This document shows, piece after piece, positions 23,561 to 36,280 of a stretch of 64,000 nucleotides of DNA (position 1 is its first letter; each line of letters begins with the position of its first letter). The DNA is from Mytilus californianus (Eukaryota; Mollusca; Bivalvia; Mytilida; Mytilidae): NCBI RefSeq assembly GCF_021869535.1, contig NW_026262734.1, positions 81,530,339 through 81,594,338 of the forward strand, in the 5' to 3' direction. A program made the position numbers and the translations under genes. The notes beneath the pieces were generated by a model. That model searched no databases, was not told where the DNA came from, and worked only from the letters and a program-made list of their open reading frames with translations.

Positions 23561-25977
23561 TTAGGAGGTCGTCAAAGATATGCTAAAGATAATTATTTTA
23601 TTTCCATAGCTTTAGTCATACTCCAAAGATATGTAAAAATAGGCCATAGATTTGTATGCACTTTCCAGTGCATAACTGTTTTACAGAGGTGTGGGGAGTT
23701 TTGAGAGACCGCGGTTTATAAAACATTTACGACCAATATAAATGCTGACAAATGTTTGTGTAATATTTGCAAACCTTTGTCTATATCGTTCATGTATGTA
23801 TAGAAATGTATTTTATTTACTAATACTTTCCAGTATTATAGTTATTTTGATAAATATTGATTTTTGCAAGATATCTTCACAGACGTGTGCAAAGTTTTGA
23901 GAGACCGCGGTTTATAAAACATTCACGACCAATGTAAATGCTGTCAAATGTTTATGTTATATTTGCAAACGTTTGTCTATATCGTTCATGTATGTAAAGA
24001 CATGTATTTTATTTACTAATACTTTTCAGTATTATAGTTATTTTGATAAATATTGATATTTGCAAGATATCTTTACAGACGTGTGCAAAGTTTTGAGAGA
24101 CCGCGGTTTATAAAACATTTACGACCAATGTAAATGCTGTCAAATGTTTGTGTTATATTTGTAAACGTTTGTCGATATCGTTCATGTATGTAAAGAAATG
24201 TATTTTATTTATCAATACTTTCCAGTATTATAGTTATTTTGATAAATATTGATATTTGCAACATATCTTTACAGACGTGTGCAAAGTTTTGAGAGACCGC
24301 GGTTTATAAAACATTTACGACCAATGTAAATGCTGTCAAATGTTTGTGTAATGTTTGCAAACGTTTGTCGATATCGTTCATGTATGTAAAGAAATGTATT
24401 CTATTTACTAATACTTTCCAGTATTATAGTTATTTTGATAAATATTGATATTTGCAACATATCTTTACAGACGTATGCAAATTGTTGAGAGACCGCGGTT
24501 TATAAAACATTTACGACCAATATAAATGCTGACAAATGTTTGTGTAATATTTGCAAACCTTTGTCTATATCGTTCATGTATGTATAGAAATGTATTTTAT
24601 TTACTAATACTTTCGAGTATTATAGTTATTTTGATAAATATTGATATTTGCAAGATATCTTTACAGACGTGTGCAAAGTTTTGAGAGACCGAGGTTTATA
24701 AAACATTTACGACCAATGTAAATGCTGTCAAATGTTTGTGTTATATTTGCAAACCTTTGTCTATATCGTTCATGTATGTAAAGAAATGTATTTTATTTAC
24801 TAATACTTTCCAGTATTATAGTTATTTTGATAAATATTGATTTTTGCAAGATATCTTCACAGACGTGTGCAAAGTTTTGAGAGACCGCGGTTTATAAAAC
24901 ATTCACGACCAATGTAAATGCTGTCAAATGTTTATGTTATATTTGCAAACGTTTGTCTATATCGTTCATGTATGTAAAGACATGTATTTTATTTACTAAT
25001 ACTTTCCAGTATTATAGTTATTTTGATAAATATTGATATTTGCAAGATATCTTTACAGACGTGTGCAAAGTTTTGAGAGACCGCGGTTTATAAAACATTT
25101 ACGACCAATGTAAATGCTGTCAAATGTTTGTGTTATATTTGTAAACGTTTGTCGATATCGTTCATGTATGTAAAGAAATGTATTTTATTTATTAATACTT
25201 TCCAGTATTATAGTTATTTTGATAAATATTGATATTTGCAACATATCTTTACAGACGTGTGCAAAGTTTTGAGAGACCGCGGTTTATAAAACATTTACGA
25301 CCAATGTAAATGCTGTCAAATGTTTGTGTAATATTTGCAAACGTTTGTCGATATCGTTCATGTATGTAAAGAAATGTATTCTATTTACTAATACTTTCCA
25401 GTATTATAGTTATTTTGATAAATATTGATATTTGCAACATATCTTTACAGACGTATGCAAAGTGTTGAGAGACCGCGGTTTATAAAACATTTACAACCAA
25501 TGTAAATGCTGTCAAATGTTTGTGTAATATTTGCAAACGTTTGTCGATATCGTTCATGTATGTAAAGAAATGTATTTTATTTACTAATACTTTCCAGTAT
25601 TATAGTTATTTTGATCGATAAATATTGATATTTGCAACATATCTTTACAGACGTATGCAAAGAGTTGAGAGACCGCGGTTTGTAAAACATTTACAACCAA
25701 TGTAAATGCTGTCAAATGTTTGTGTAATATTTGCAAACATTTGTCGATATCGTTCATGTATGTAAAGAAATGTATTTTATTTACTTATACTTTCTAGTAT
25801 TATAGTTATTTTGATAAATATTGATATTTGCAACATATCTTTACAGACGTATGCAAAGGTTTGAGAGACAGCGGTTTATAAAATATTTACAACCAATGTA
25901 AATGCTTTCAAATGTTTGTGTAATATTTACAAACGTTTGTCGATATCGTTCATATATGTAAAGAAATGTACTTTATC
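23560..25977 (+). repeat. 196-bp satellite, about 11 units plus partial ends, with a 980-bp higher-order period
   Basis: The marker GAGAGACCGCGGTTTATAAA recurs at 23703, 23899, 24095, 24291, 24487, 24683, 24879, 25075, 25271, 25467, 25667 and 25863. Spacing is 196 bp, except one 200-bp step caused by a GATC insertion near 25613. Variants repeat every five units. Unit 23899 and unit 24879 share ACATTCACGACC, TTTATGTTATATTTGC and GACATGTATTTT; 24095 pairs with 25075, and 24291 with 25271. So blocks of five units (980 bp) were duplicated. The array fades at both ends: a decayed unit at 23510-23700 and a stop at TTTATCGACTCCC (~25977). It is non-coding. Confidence 0.92.
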
Positions 25978-28585
25978 GACTCCCAAAAAATTAGATAGGG
26001 TCTTAAAAATTAAAAGGCTTTTTGAAGCAAATATTACGTTTTGATGGTTTCAAAGACCGTGAAAATATTTGAATTGATGAAGTAGATATTGTTCTTCCCG
26101 AATTCAAAAAAGAACTTATTGAAGTTATGATAATAAAAATAGCAGTGTGCTTTTTAAATGTCGGACCGATGATATTTTTTTCTATTTGAATGGATAAGAA
26201 AATCTTCAAAGCTTTACTCCAGAACCATGGAAAATATTTAAAACTTTGATGAGTTTTTTTTAAGATCTTGCTGGTATAAAAAACACAAATGCTTTAAAAT
26301 GTATATAATAGCTTTCCTTACAGCAGGGTTTACAATTCAATATGCTTGTTTGTATCAGAACGGAAACTTTAACTAATACGATGAATTGTAACAGTTAGCT
26401 GATACTTTTTTTAAAGCTTAAAGACACATAATGAATGGATTGATGGATTGATTTGTGTAAACGTCCAGCTGCAAATGCTACATGAATCTCAGGTGTAGGA
26501 AGAAATGCACTTATATAATAACCCTGTAATAAATTGTAAGCAGCATTACTTTTTGTACTTCAAAATATGAAGAAAAAAAACGATGTCATTCAAGAATGAA
26601 CTCTAAACTAGAATAATAATGATCAAATCGATTAAGCGGTACGTTTTCTCAATCCAAGCTAAAGTCTACCAATATTGGTGTGAACTTGGAAAAAAATTGG
26701 TTTAGTTTCTGCTTATTTGTGATCTTTTCTCATTTTAATAAAGAGAATAATAAATAATTATTTAAATATAACTTGAGCCAAGGCGTGTGTTTTCACTGTT
26801 TTGCATGATCCTATAATTTGAAAATACACGAGTATGCACATACATGTACATGTATTTTATCAGAATGTTTATGATTACAATTGAAAATGTCTAATAATAC
26901 AATGAAGAAAGAACATTAATCAACTATCCCTCAATAGATGGTAAATTTGTCACTTGTATGTAAATGAAGGGATTTTCCTGACTGTGAAATGGTTCATCTT
27001 TTAGCACTACAGGGTTCCTTAAAAGGAAAACCGTATGTGTTAATTACCAAAATTGATCTTATAACGCTAATTGGGTATAATAAAATCCAGACTTTCCTTA
27101 AGAGATTAATAGTATATACAAATATACCAATTATACGTAAGCCAAGAATATGGCAGATAAAGACATCGGGATTATTTCTGTAATTAAACATGCAGTTTGT
27201 ATTCATGAAAATGTGTTAATTTTTTGAAATAGGAAAATAATTTAAAAGTTTACATGCTAGAAAATTAAAGAAGAAATTAGAACAGTAGCACAGTAGCATT
27301 GTATCTTAATTCTGTTGAGGATAAACACCATTTCATATTTAAAAGTAAAATGTACACGTTTACAAGCTTATTACCTAAAAATATGTTGAAATTATATACA
27401 GTAAAATTATTTTTAAACAACTATCTTTTGTATATAAAAACATTATCCTTTCTCTGCTTCTCATAGCAGATATAATAAATTTGATGCAAAGCAAATAATT
27501 TGACTTTAACTCGGTGCGAAGCTATAGATAGAACGGCGGACCAGTTTACCCGCTCGTCCGCAGTAGAACAATAAATCAATAACGGGACTGAAAATACGGT
27601 AAAAAAAATAGCAAGTTATAAATAAATGTAAAATAAATCCGGTTCCCTGTCACATTCTTACATCCTCATGTTTATGTCGTTTACTTGTTTTAAAACTTGT
27701 GTTTGTCTTTGAGCCGCTTTTTGTTTTTACTAAATGTCATCAGATGTCTGAAGTGTGTCGGCACTGATTTTTGAAACTTTTCAGCAACAACGCTGATATA
27801 CACCTAATATACAAGTTTTATAAAAATAAAATCTGGCAAGAATTATTCACGTTAAAGAGCTAACAAGACCGGACGGAAGGAAGGACGCACGGTATTTCTA
27901 TGTTCCAATCGACGCGTCGCGTGAGGGACAAAAATCCAACGACATCTTAAAATCATTTTGAATTTTAGATTCATATTAATTTGCACTTTGGTCTTCGGGG
28001 ATGGGTGTGTTATTTGGTGTTTTGAGTTAGACATGTTGAACAGGCCTAGTACAGCTGGTAAAAAAACGCATCTTTTCACAAAGTGGGGAGACAAAACGAC
28101 TCACAGACGATTAGCAAAAGTGCCTTTTTGTGCCAGTTGAGGGGGGAGGCATATTGGTCGCATAGGCGTCAGGAAAAGCCCGAGAGTATTCACAATCTTA
28201 TTAGGAGTTTTTCTTACAAGTATACAAGTGTTTATGTAAATTAAAAGGGTTGCTATTTCTTTATTTACATAAATTGAAATGTGGGATATACACAGCAACC
28301 GGCCAATTAACGACAATCAAAACCAAAGACATATAGTAAACACGTGACTAATGCAGGATGGACAATACAATTGAGAATTGAAGTATTTTTTTACTGCTAA
28401 TCTGTTACAGTAGTTTTAGTAAAGATTCGTTGGTCTCTTGAATATGAAAGTTAATCAGTATATTTAGTATTGCAAGTATGAAATCTATCAAATTATAACA
28501 CCACATGTTCACAACAATAGTCAGATTTAAGCTATAACAGCAACAAAGTTCAATCTCCTAGTAAGTATTTGTTAGTCTTGATTAA
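25978..28585. other. Intergenic, no gene seen
   Basis: Several 60-80-codon frames exist on both strands (26003-26209, 26989-27206, 27852-28140), overlapping each other on opposite strands as chance frames do. No domain recognised. 27505-27560 shares GGCGGACCAGTTTA with 29448-29461, so part of it is repetitive. Confidence 0.45.
26435..26505 (+). repeat. Dispersed repeat family E, short fragment
   Basis: GATTGATTTGTGTAAACGTCCAGCTGCAAATG-like text also occurs at about 57279-57335 (GATTGATTTTTGCTTGCTTAACGTCCAGTTG region) and weakly near 36213. Short and diverged. Confidence 0.45.
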
Positions 28586-28589
28586 AATC

Positions 28590-28700
28590 ATACCGTTATG
28601 ACATAAGGAGATGTGATATGATTGCTAATAAAAGAACTGTCCACCAAAGACCAAATGACGTATATGTTAGCTTGCTATATTTGAGATCTCCCAATTACCA
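28590..28700 (+). repeat. Dispersed repeat family A, short fragment
   Basis: Contains AGGAGATGTGATATGATTGC and ACCAAAGACCAAATGAC, the terminal part of the copy at 28985-29275. Confidence 0.65.
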
Positions 28701-28984
28701 TCCCACTATGAACTGCTAACACAAAAAGATATTTTGTCACCAAATTATTTATAATAATTTATAAAATAGAACATTATTATATATGCTAATATAAATTGTG
28801 TTCCCTTGGCTAAATACTGGGATCATATTGTTTTACCAGTGTCCTTTCGACAGTTCGTCCCAAATTACGTTATTCCGTAACGGTACACGTTTTCTGCCAA
28901 AATCTAAGCGTATCGGTCATCTTTGAAGCAATGTATATAAAAAAACAAGGACGATGGCATATGTGTTTCTATATACATGTATAT

Positions 28985-29275
28985 ATAAAAAATAAGAGGA
29001 TGTGGTATGATTGCCAACTCTCCACAAGAGACCAAATGACACTGAAATTTACATCAATAGGTCAATGTACTGCCTTCAACAATTAGCAAAGCCCATACCG
29101 CATAGTCAGCTATAAAAGGCCCCGAAATGACATATGTAAAACAATTCAAACGAGAAAACTAACGACCTAATTTATGTACAAAATAATGAACGAAAAGCAA
29201 ATATGTTACATAGCAACAAACTAAATTACAGTTTCGGGACAGGAACATACAGAATGTGGCGAGGTTAAACTCGTT
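28985..29275 (+). repeat. Dispersed repeat family A, well-preserved copy
   Basis: Runs AGAGGATGTGGTATGATTGC, CAAGAGACCAAATGACA, CAATAGGTCAATGTACTGCC, CCATACCGCATAGTCAGC, GGCCCCGAAATGACATATG, ACGAGAAAACTAACGACC to GTTAAACTCG. The copies at 42985-43142 and 34920-35375 give the reverse complement of the same text. No TIR or poly(A) end is visible, so the transposition class is unknown. Confidence 0.75.
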
Positions 29276-29399
29276 TATATATATACTTTATTCTGATAAA
29301 CTGTAAATACAAAGGTACACAGAAGAACATAGACATTATACAATATTACAAAGGAGCCAATCTTCCCCTAACCTGGGACATAAACTGGACCCCTGTTGT

Positions 29400-29660
29400 G
29401 TTCACTTATCGCTACTCTAACGGTGCGACGCTTAAGATGGAATGGCGGACCAGTTTAACCTGGGACAGTGGTGTAATAGTACAACACAAGAATAAACTGT
29501 AGAAATCAGTTAAAAAAGGCTTAAGTTAACTCATCAGATGGATACAAATAGAATACATCTAACAAAAACAGAGTGGACATGGAAGGGTACTTTTACATAG
29601 CAACAACCAAAAGACTTTAAGTACAGATCTTAGAGTACTCGCAGTTACTGACAACTAGTT
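29400..29660 (+). repeat. Dispersed repeat fragments related to family A
   Basis: GGTGCGACGCTTAAGATGGA and GGCGGACCAGTTTAACC relate to 27510-27560. CAGTGGTGTAATAGTACAAC is the complement of the GTTGTGCTGTTACACCACTG text in the copies at 8880 and 35050. The stretch at 29620-29650 (TACTCGCAGTTACTGACA) recurs at 51045-51063. Confidence 0.6.
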
Positions 29661-31290
29661 GAAAGCTAAAAACAACTAATACAAAAAAATATGCATCTTA
29701 GATGGTTTCAGTATACAATCCTGGATATTATGTTAGTATTTAGTCTTTCTCCGTAGATAAGAACAAAGCCATCTATTGAAAAATTAAAAAAAGTTAAAAC
29801 AAGGCATCTTCCCTATGTAAATTTGTCGTCAAAATTGACGTTTTTCTAATCAAATTTACGAAAAAAACATAAATGGTGACCTCTATTTTTTTTTATTACA
29901 TATTCCGATGTAACTCGATTCAAAGTACAAGTGTTCTAAAAATTTTAGAAATCGGGAGATATCCCATTCAGTATCGTGTTATCTTGATATATTAGTACAC
30001 AGTTTTGGAATACGAAAAAAATTGCCCACTTGCAGGGGCACACGAAACTGCATTGAAAATGAAAAAAAAAAAAAAAAAAAAATCGGGAGCAAAATTAAAC
30101 AATACAAAAACCTAGGTTAAAATACACTACTTTTAAAAAAGAAATGAAAAAAAAAATTACAATCATAATAATCTAGTCAAATAAAAAAGACGTAGATAAC
30201 TAGAATGACATCTTCTATAAGGGTGTGGATGGAGTTTACAGAATAGAGAATATTGGGCCAAAAAAAAAAAAGAATAGAAAAGAAAAAGATAGGCCAACGA
30301 ATAAAGAAAAGTGGGCTTCTAGAATATAAAGAATACAGAATAACGTGCAAAATTTATATAGAATAGAGAAAACATGGCGTAAATAATATTAAGAATTAAA
30401 GAACACCCATCTCCCTCCTTTTCTAGACCCTCTTTTATCCTATGACTGTTAAAAGAAAGAAGATCTACTTGAATCGTCTTTACATTCTCATAGCATATGA
30501 TGTGTGTCAACATTCTTTTTTTAATGAAAACTTTGCAGAAAATTGTAATCTTTATCTTAGTTAAGGAAAATAGCAACTGCAGTTTTTTCGAGCGCATAAC
30601 TGTTGTCCTTACAAACTAGACCCTAAGTTCACCTATCCTGGTTCCCGGCACTACGTTCCAGGTATTAGCTAATAGCCATACGCTGTCACGAGGTATAATA
30701 TGTGTAACATACTGAATATTGCGATCGGGAACAGTGTAAAGTTCACCAAGCTTAACAAGTTGATGCATCACAGGAAAGCAGTATTTCACAGACCACTCCC
30801 CCCAAAAAAACAAAAAACAAAAAAAAAACAAATCAAACACAAAAAAATACATTAAGAAAAACCTCTGTTGCTAATACCTGGACAATGACATGCGACCCCC
30901 AATGCTAGTTAATAGGGGTGCAGTACTTGTCCATAACTTATGTGCGTTGATTAGTAGATACAATCGTGAAATGAGTGTGCGTCTCTTGCCAAAAGCAATT
31001 CACTTTAACATTTCTTTTTACATTTAAACACCTGTGTTTTTTTAAATTTTTGTAGCATTTTTTACAATGACTATTAATTTATGAACTAACGTCACATTTT
31101 GAATAGTCATTTGAATATATAGGAATTTGCATTGATAGATTCTGCCAGATTTGCAACTTGCATAATTAACTAATTACAAATCAATTCAATTATAAAGGTC
31201 AAGTTTGGTACCAAAAGAACTAAAACTTCAATAGACAAACCTGCATAGGTATTACAACATCGTGAACGGAGGAGTTGTATGTAAAAAAAA
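29661..31290. other. Intergenic, A-rich, no gene seen
   Basis: Contains a ~22-bp poly(A) at 30061-30082 and many A-rich stretches. The minus-strand frames at 30319-30597 and 30616-30852 are of low complexity (F/I/K-rich) and not convincing. Confidence 0.45.
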
Positions 31291-31674
31291 GTACAAAATA
31301 CAGCAGCCCGTCTTATCACCAGGACAAGAAAACATGAACATATTACTCCGATACTTGCTGATTTACATTGGTTACCCGTCCAATACCGACCACAATACAA
31401 AATACTTACGTATGTGTACTGCGCTTTGAATAGCATTGGCCCTGCTTACATTCGGGAACTAGTCAATTTACAAGTGCCAAACCGATCTCTGCGTTCAAGC
31501 TCTACAAAACTACTTACCGTTCCAAAAGTGAGGACGAAGACGTACGGTGAAAGACAATTTGATTGGGCAGCCGCATCTCTATGGAACAATATCCCGAACA
31601 GTTTAAGACAATGCAAGTCCCTAGAGTGTTTTAAATCTCAGCTAAAAACTCATTTTTATCGCATTGCTTTTTAA
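31291..31674 (+). pseudogene. LINE (non-LTR retrotransposon) reverse transcriptase, C-terminal remnant
   Basis: One open stretch of 127 codons, without its own start, encodes the end of a LINE reverse transcriptase: VQNTAARLITRTRKHEHITP, ADLHWLPVQYR, YKIL, GPAYIRELV, RSLRSSSTKLLTVPKVRTKT, YGERQFDWAAASLWNNIP and a final FKSQLKTHFYRIAF. This is the tail typical of L2/CR1-group LINEs. It is 5'-truncated near 31290, as usual for LINE copies made by target-primed reverse transcription. The frame is uninterrupted, so the copy is moderately young. Confidence 0.85.
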
Positions 31675-32027
31675 TTAGATTTTTTCTTTTTCTCTTTTAC
31701 GGGGTTTTCTTGTTTTGTATCAACTTTTAATGCAACTTTTTGTATTCCTTTTTAAAGTTTTTGCTTGTTTTGCATGCTTTTAGCCTATATTGCTAATTTT
31801 TAAATTTTTTGTTTTAACATGTATTTGCGTATTGACCTTTTATTTTATGGTAGGCATTTTTGTTGTATTTTTTTAATTTTTTTATTTTTCAGTATTTGAA
31901 TCTGACACAATGTATGTTTTATGTTTTTGTCATTGATTTGTTTTAATTACCATGTTGAATGTACAGCGCCTTAGAGTAATTTTTTTATATAGGGCGCTTT
32001 ATAAATTTTCATTATTATTATTATTAT
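31675..32027 (+). mobile_element. LINE 3' untranslated region and (ATT)n tail
   Basis: T-rich sequence directly after the stop, then TACAGCGCCTTAGAGTAAT, ATAGGGCGCTTTATAAAT and an (ATT)n tail ending about 32027. A short tandem tail rather than poly(A) fits L2/CR1-type LINEs. Confidence 0.75.
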
Positions 32028-32029
32028 GT

Positions 32030-33920
32030 AAAAAAAAAATGTCCTATGATAGCCAATCAGACGAATACTTTTATACGCCAGGTACGAAAGGAATTGATAT
32101 TAGGAGCTTCAACGATAAGCATGATGCGAGTTAAAGATTGTAAAATCAGAAACGTGCCTTGATATATATATATAGACACAGGGGCTTGTCAACTTTTTGG
32201 TTTTATCTTTTTATTGGAAAATATTCTTTAGTATTACAACTTATTTAGAGTTTTAAACACTTATCAATGCGATTTAACTATAACGGTAGTTTATGTATTT
32301 TGTCCCTCTTTCCTTTTTTCTCCCTTTGTTGAAAGAAAGTACAATGATACATGTTTCAGACTGAGCTGTTAAAGAACAAATGATACATTTTGTTATTTTA
32401 AGGCTAGACTTCGTCTTGTTGTACAGAGTACAATTGCCTTATATTTTTCAAAGATATGTTTTCCATGATACGAGCCCCTATCAACATTATTGTGATATGT
32501 ATTTTTCGTTTACAAATCTTCATGAATTATGTTAAAACAAAATTACTTCGTCACATCAATTCTTGTTTCAATTTTATTTCCATTAAAAAGTGTGCAAAGT
32601 ATATGTTAAATGTAATTATTGCAAAAAAAAAAACCCCAAAAAAAACTTTTCTGATCATGACAGAAAACAAACCGATTCCTGTCAAAGTACATATGAAAGC
32701 TGTAAAATTTTAGGATGAAATAGGCGATAAATGAGATATCGAATGACTGATAGTTCGATAACTTATTTTAGTTTTGCGTATTTAAAAACAACACAATCAA
32801 ATGACAACGGGAGCATTGTTTTAAGAAATATTGATGGATATTGATACTAGCGGTGGTCTTCTATTGATCTTTTCGGACCAGATCTTTCTGTAAAAGGTGA
32901 TAACTGTCACATTTAACTGCTGATAAACCCCGTTGATCGGAGGAAGGGCGACATCTCGTCGATGGAATGATATTATCTATCGATTTTGTTTGATTTCATT
33001 GGTACATTGTGTGTCAATTATGACACGTGACTCACTGGTTCTTTGTTTGTAATTTTTAACTTTCTTTCTCTCACACAAGAAAGTTTTTGCAGAAGCAGCT
33101 TCATGAAGCACACGGAGTTCAACATCTCGAGTCTGGACTTAACGGATAAGGAAAACAAATGTTACAAAATTGATCATGAAATATTCGTCAATAGATTTAA
33201 CGTTTATATATGTGTGCAAACTAGCCGATTCTTAAAAAACATACTCTCAAGATGTGTCTTGTGTCAAATATTATGTGGCAACTAATCTACCGATGAAGGA
33301 ATACTTCTAGACTATTTCAGAAACTTGGACTTTTTATAAAAACTTGATAAATCGATCGATAACCTTCCGAATGCTACCGATTTTAATTTTGATACTGAGG
33401 CCGCATATCTAGTATTGTTTAGATTTAATTTGTATATGTGTATTATTTCTACCAGTAACCAGAGATATATATATATAGTTACATTTGTCTCTGCAGTAAC
33501 ATATAATACATATTGTAGTAGATGTCTCTATAAAAAAAAATCTATGTTTTATAAACAGAGTGAATTATGACTCGTGCAATTCCAGAAGTTTCAAAGCGAT
33601 ACTCAAAGGAAACGATCGTTTTATGCTATGCGAATGAACCATCATAACTTCCCGAGAATAGAAGATTTTGATGGATAAAGAAATTCACGCAGTACATCAA
33701 ACAGAGATAAGATCAAGAACCGATTATGTAGACCCGCATTTTTATTATATTTAAACGAAATTATTAAAATACATGCATAATAAATGATATTACCAATATG
33801 CCAAAACCAATCCCAAATCAGCTATATTTGTCATATCATAGCTTGACCAGTAAAGCTATGGCAATATTTGTCAATATCATCTGCACCTTTCAAATATATC
33901 AGCAAATTAAAAGCAAATAT
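32030..33920. other. Intergenic, no gene seen
   Basis: Open frames at 32456-32710 and 33043-33282 have no recognised motif. Short AT runs occur near 32163 and 33465. Confidence 0.45.
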
Positions 33921-33924
33921 ATCT

Positions 33925-34110
33925 ATTTACATTTCTAGCTATCTTAAATATCTTTTTTTATAATATCTTTGCATACATATTCAAAGTTACATATGCCCAA
34001 TATATTTACACATACATTTCTAGCTGTCTGAAATAGCTTTCTTTATCATTTCTTTGCATATGTATTCAAAGTTACATATGCCCAATATATTTACACATGT
34101 CATTGATAAT
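33925..34110 (+). repeat. 85-bp tandem duplication, about two units
   Basis: TTTCTAGCTATCTTAAATA (33932) and TTTCTAGCTGTCTGAAATA (34017) start two units that both end in TCAAAGTTACATATGCCCAA. Diverged by about 10%. Confidence 0.8.
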
Positions 34111-34569
34111 ATCATTTGACCACATTTCTTAATTAAACAAATTGTCTGCAAATCTATGTATTTACCATACATTTAATAATATGTTCAAAGGCTTTTGATA
34201 TGTTCTGATTTGACATACATTTCAGCCGACTATAAAGACTAACAAAAATATTCCTTTACAATAAATTTGACAGGTCTCTGCAGATTAAAGGAAATGATGC
34301 TTTACACCCCTCTATAAAGTTCTCGTTTTGAATTGGTTTACATACCAGGAAAATGTAGATGCACCTTACACTTTATAACCCCTATAAAAGTATTTGAATG
34401 ATGATGCTTTGCTACCTAGACAAAGAAACACATTTGTTGATAAATTTACATCATCGAAAAATACATGACAAAGAATTCCATTTGCAGAGGTATACAAATA
34501 CATAACTTTGCCAAAGTTTTGCGACGGTCATAAATATATGCAAATTCTAAACTTCAAAATGGTTTGATT

Positions 34570-34790
34570 AGGTGTTAATATATTTTAGAAACCGCGGTCT
34601 CTCATAACCGCCCATAGGAGGGTATAGCACAAGAAATATTGATATTTACAACATGTAAAGGCAAGATAAACTAAATGCAGCGGTTTGTAAATATATGTAA
34701 ATGTCGGTCTCTGAATACACTTACATAACATTTGCATTCCTCTTCAACATGTTCAAATCCGTGATTTCGTGTAGTGCATTGTAGGGATCG
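34570..34790 (-). repeat. Diverged relic related to the 196-bp satellite
   Basis: The complement of 34591-34606 is TGAGAGACCGCGGTTT, the hallmark of the satellite at 23.6-26 kb. On the plus strand, nearby AAATATTGATATTTACAACAT (34636) also matches the satellite's own plus strand. CACTACACGAAA occurs inverted at 34764-34775. So pieces of the satellite unit are present in both orientations here, not as an array. Confidence 0.55.
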
Positions 34791-34919
34791 CTGTCAATTG
34801 AGCTCTAGAAAATCAATAAATTTATCCACATAGCAACATTACGAATTTTACATGACAGTAAATTGTATTTAAAAAGACAAATTTATATACTAGTTATTAA
34901 GCATCGATGTACTTAGTGT

Positions 34920-35375
34920 CCTTTTTGTTGTTAGGGATGCGGGATGGATACATACCCTGCGACGTCTGTCTAAGTTTATGTTTAATGTTTTTCTGCTTTG
35001 TATCGATGTGATGAGTTAAGCCTTTTTCAACTGATTTTTATAGTTTGTTCTTTTGTTGTGCTGTTACACCACTGTTCCAGGTTGGGGGAAGGGGGGGGGG
35101 GGTTTGAGCGCTCACAAACATGTTTAACTTCGCCAATTCTTTATGTGTCTTTGTTTTTCGTTAATTGTTTTGTTATAAGTTAGGCCGTTAGTTTTCTCAA
35201 TTGAATTGTTTCATATTTTTCATGTCTGGCCATTTTATAGCCTACTGTACGGTATGGGTTTTTCTCATTGTTGAAGGGTGTACGGTTGCCAATATTTGCT
35301 TACATCCACTTAATTTGAACTTTGGTGGATAGTTGTCTCATTGGCAATCATATCTCACCTCCTTATTTTTATATT
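34920..35375 (-). repeat. Dispersed repeat family A, long copy
   Basis: Contains the complement of the 28985-29275 copy (CATTTTATAGCCTACTGTAC, GTATGGGTTTTTCTCATTG, AGTTGTCTCATTGGCAATCA) preceded by TTGTGCTGTTACACCACTG and CAAACATGTTTAAC. A G-tract of about 12 sits at 35091-35102. The open frame at 34998-35180 is part of the repeat. Confidence 0.75.
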
Positions 35376-35494
35376 GTAGACATTTTGTCAACTTAAAACT
35401 ATTGTCTAGTCGGTTGTTTGGGGGGATTTTTGAAATTTAAAAAAAAGAAAAAACTAAACAAAATTCTAATTAAATATTTCTTAGAGATAAACTC

Positions 35495-35620
35495 ATCATA
35501 AACACCAGGATAAAAAATTTGTACGCAAGACGCGCATTTCTTCTACAAAAGACTCATCAGTGACGCTTGAATCGGAGCAGACTAAAACTTTTCAGAGGTT
35601 GAAGACTTATTACCATATAT
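35495..35620 (-). repeat. Dispersed repeat family F, good copy
   Basis: On the minus strand: CGATTCAAGCGTCACTGATG, AGTCTTTTGTAGAAGAAATG, CGCGTCTTGCGTAC, then TTATCCTGGTGTTTATGATG. Matches the decayed copy at 7318-7440 and partly 54668-54895. Confidence 0.7.
35522..35560 (-). ncRNA. Hammerhead-like core inside repeat family F
   Basis: Minus strand: CTGATGA (35560-35554), a short stem II (TCT/AGA around a TTTGT loop), GAAA (35540-35537), a 3-bp stem III (TGC/GCG with one U-G pair around a 7-base loop), then T-A at the cleavage position. The order of parts is that of a type I hammerhead. As at 4876-4915, no stem I pairing is evident, so this is a candidate only. Confidence 0.35.
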
Positions 35621-35624
35621 ACCA

Positions 35625-36280
35625 CACACATTGAAAAAAAATCCACAAGTAAAGTTTATCGTCAAGTGCTTTTAGTAAAAAATTGTTATTCAAACACACT
35701 AACTCTGTTGTTATGACTCATTAGAAAGGTATTTCACCTGACCCATACATTTCATATTTTGGTGCAGTGAATTTATAATGTTATTATATCAACATGCAGC
35801 CTTAATATATAATAATAAGGGAATCTGAAGCGAGATGATATATAACATATGTTTTCTTTATACGTTTCCCAAGACAACACCGTGAACTCAAACACGTCTT
35901 TTTTTTTATCAGTTTACTTCATGATTTAATCTCATAGTTTCAAATAGCTAATTGATACAATATACGTTTAGTCAGCGAATATTTGTATTAACATTTTTAT
36001 TTGTATATACAGATTTATTTGCAATTATAACAAATCGTACAATTTCTACATCTTTTAGACATCTTTCCGTTAGTTTTCTTATCCATTTTCATATTACTTT
36101 GTTAGCATGTATATTTTTTCTGCATATTCAGTTTTGAACAAAGTTATTTAGGGCAGTTAATGTTCTTACATTTCTCTCTTTCAAAACACAATTCTGAAGC
36201 CTTGTTCCGGTGTTTGATTGATTGTTTCTTGCTTAACGTTATCATTGTATGAATATATACAGAATACACGCAGGTCTCGT
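35625..36280. other. Intergenic, no gene seen
   Basis: Nothing recognised; the open frame at 35952-36134 is hydrophobic low-complexity sequence. Confidence 0.45.

Noticed and set aside
16000..26000. CRISPR array
   Set aside because: Repeats are 196 bp and 1320 bp direct tandem units without spacers, in a eukaryotic genome.
26003..28316. Several 60-80-codon frames on both strands
   Set aside because: Mutually overlapping antisense frames of AT-biased composition, no motif.
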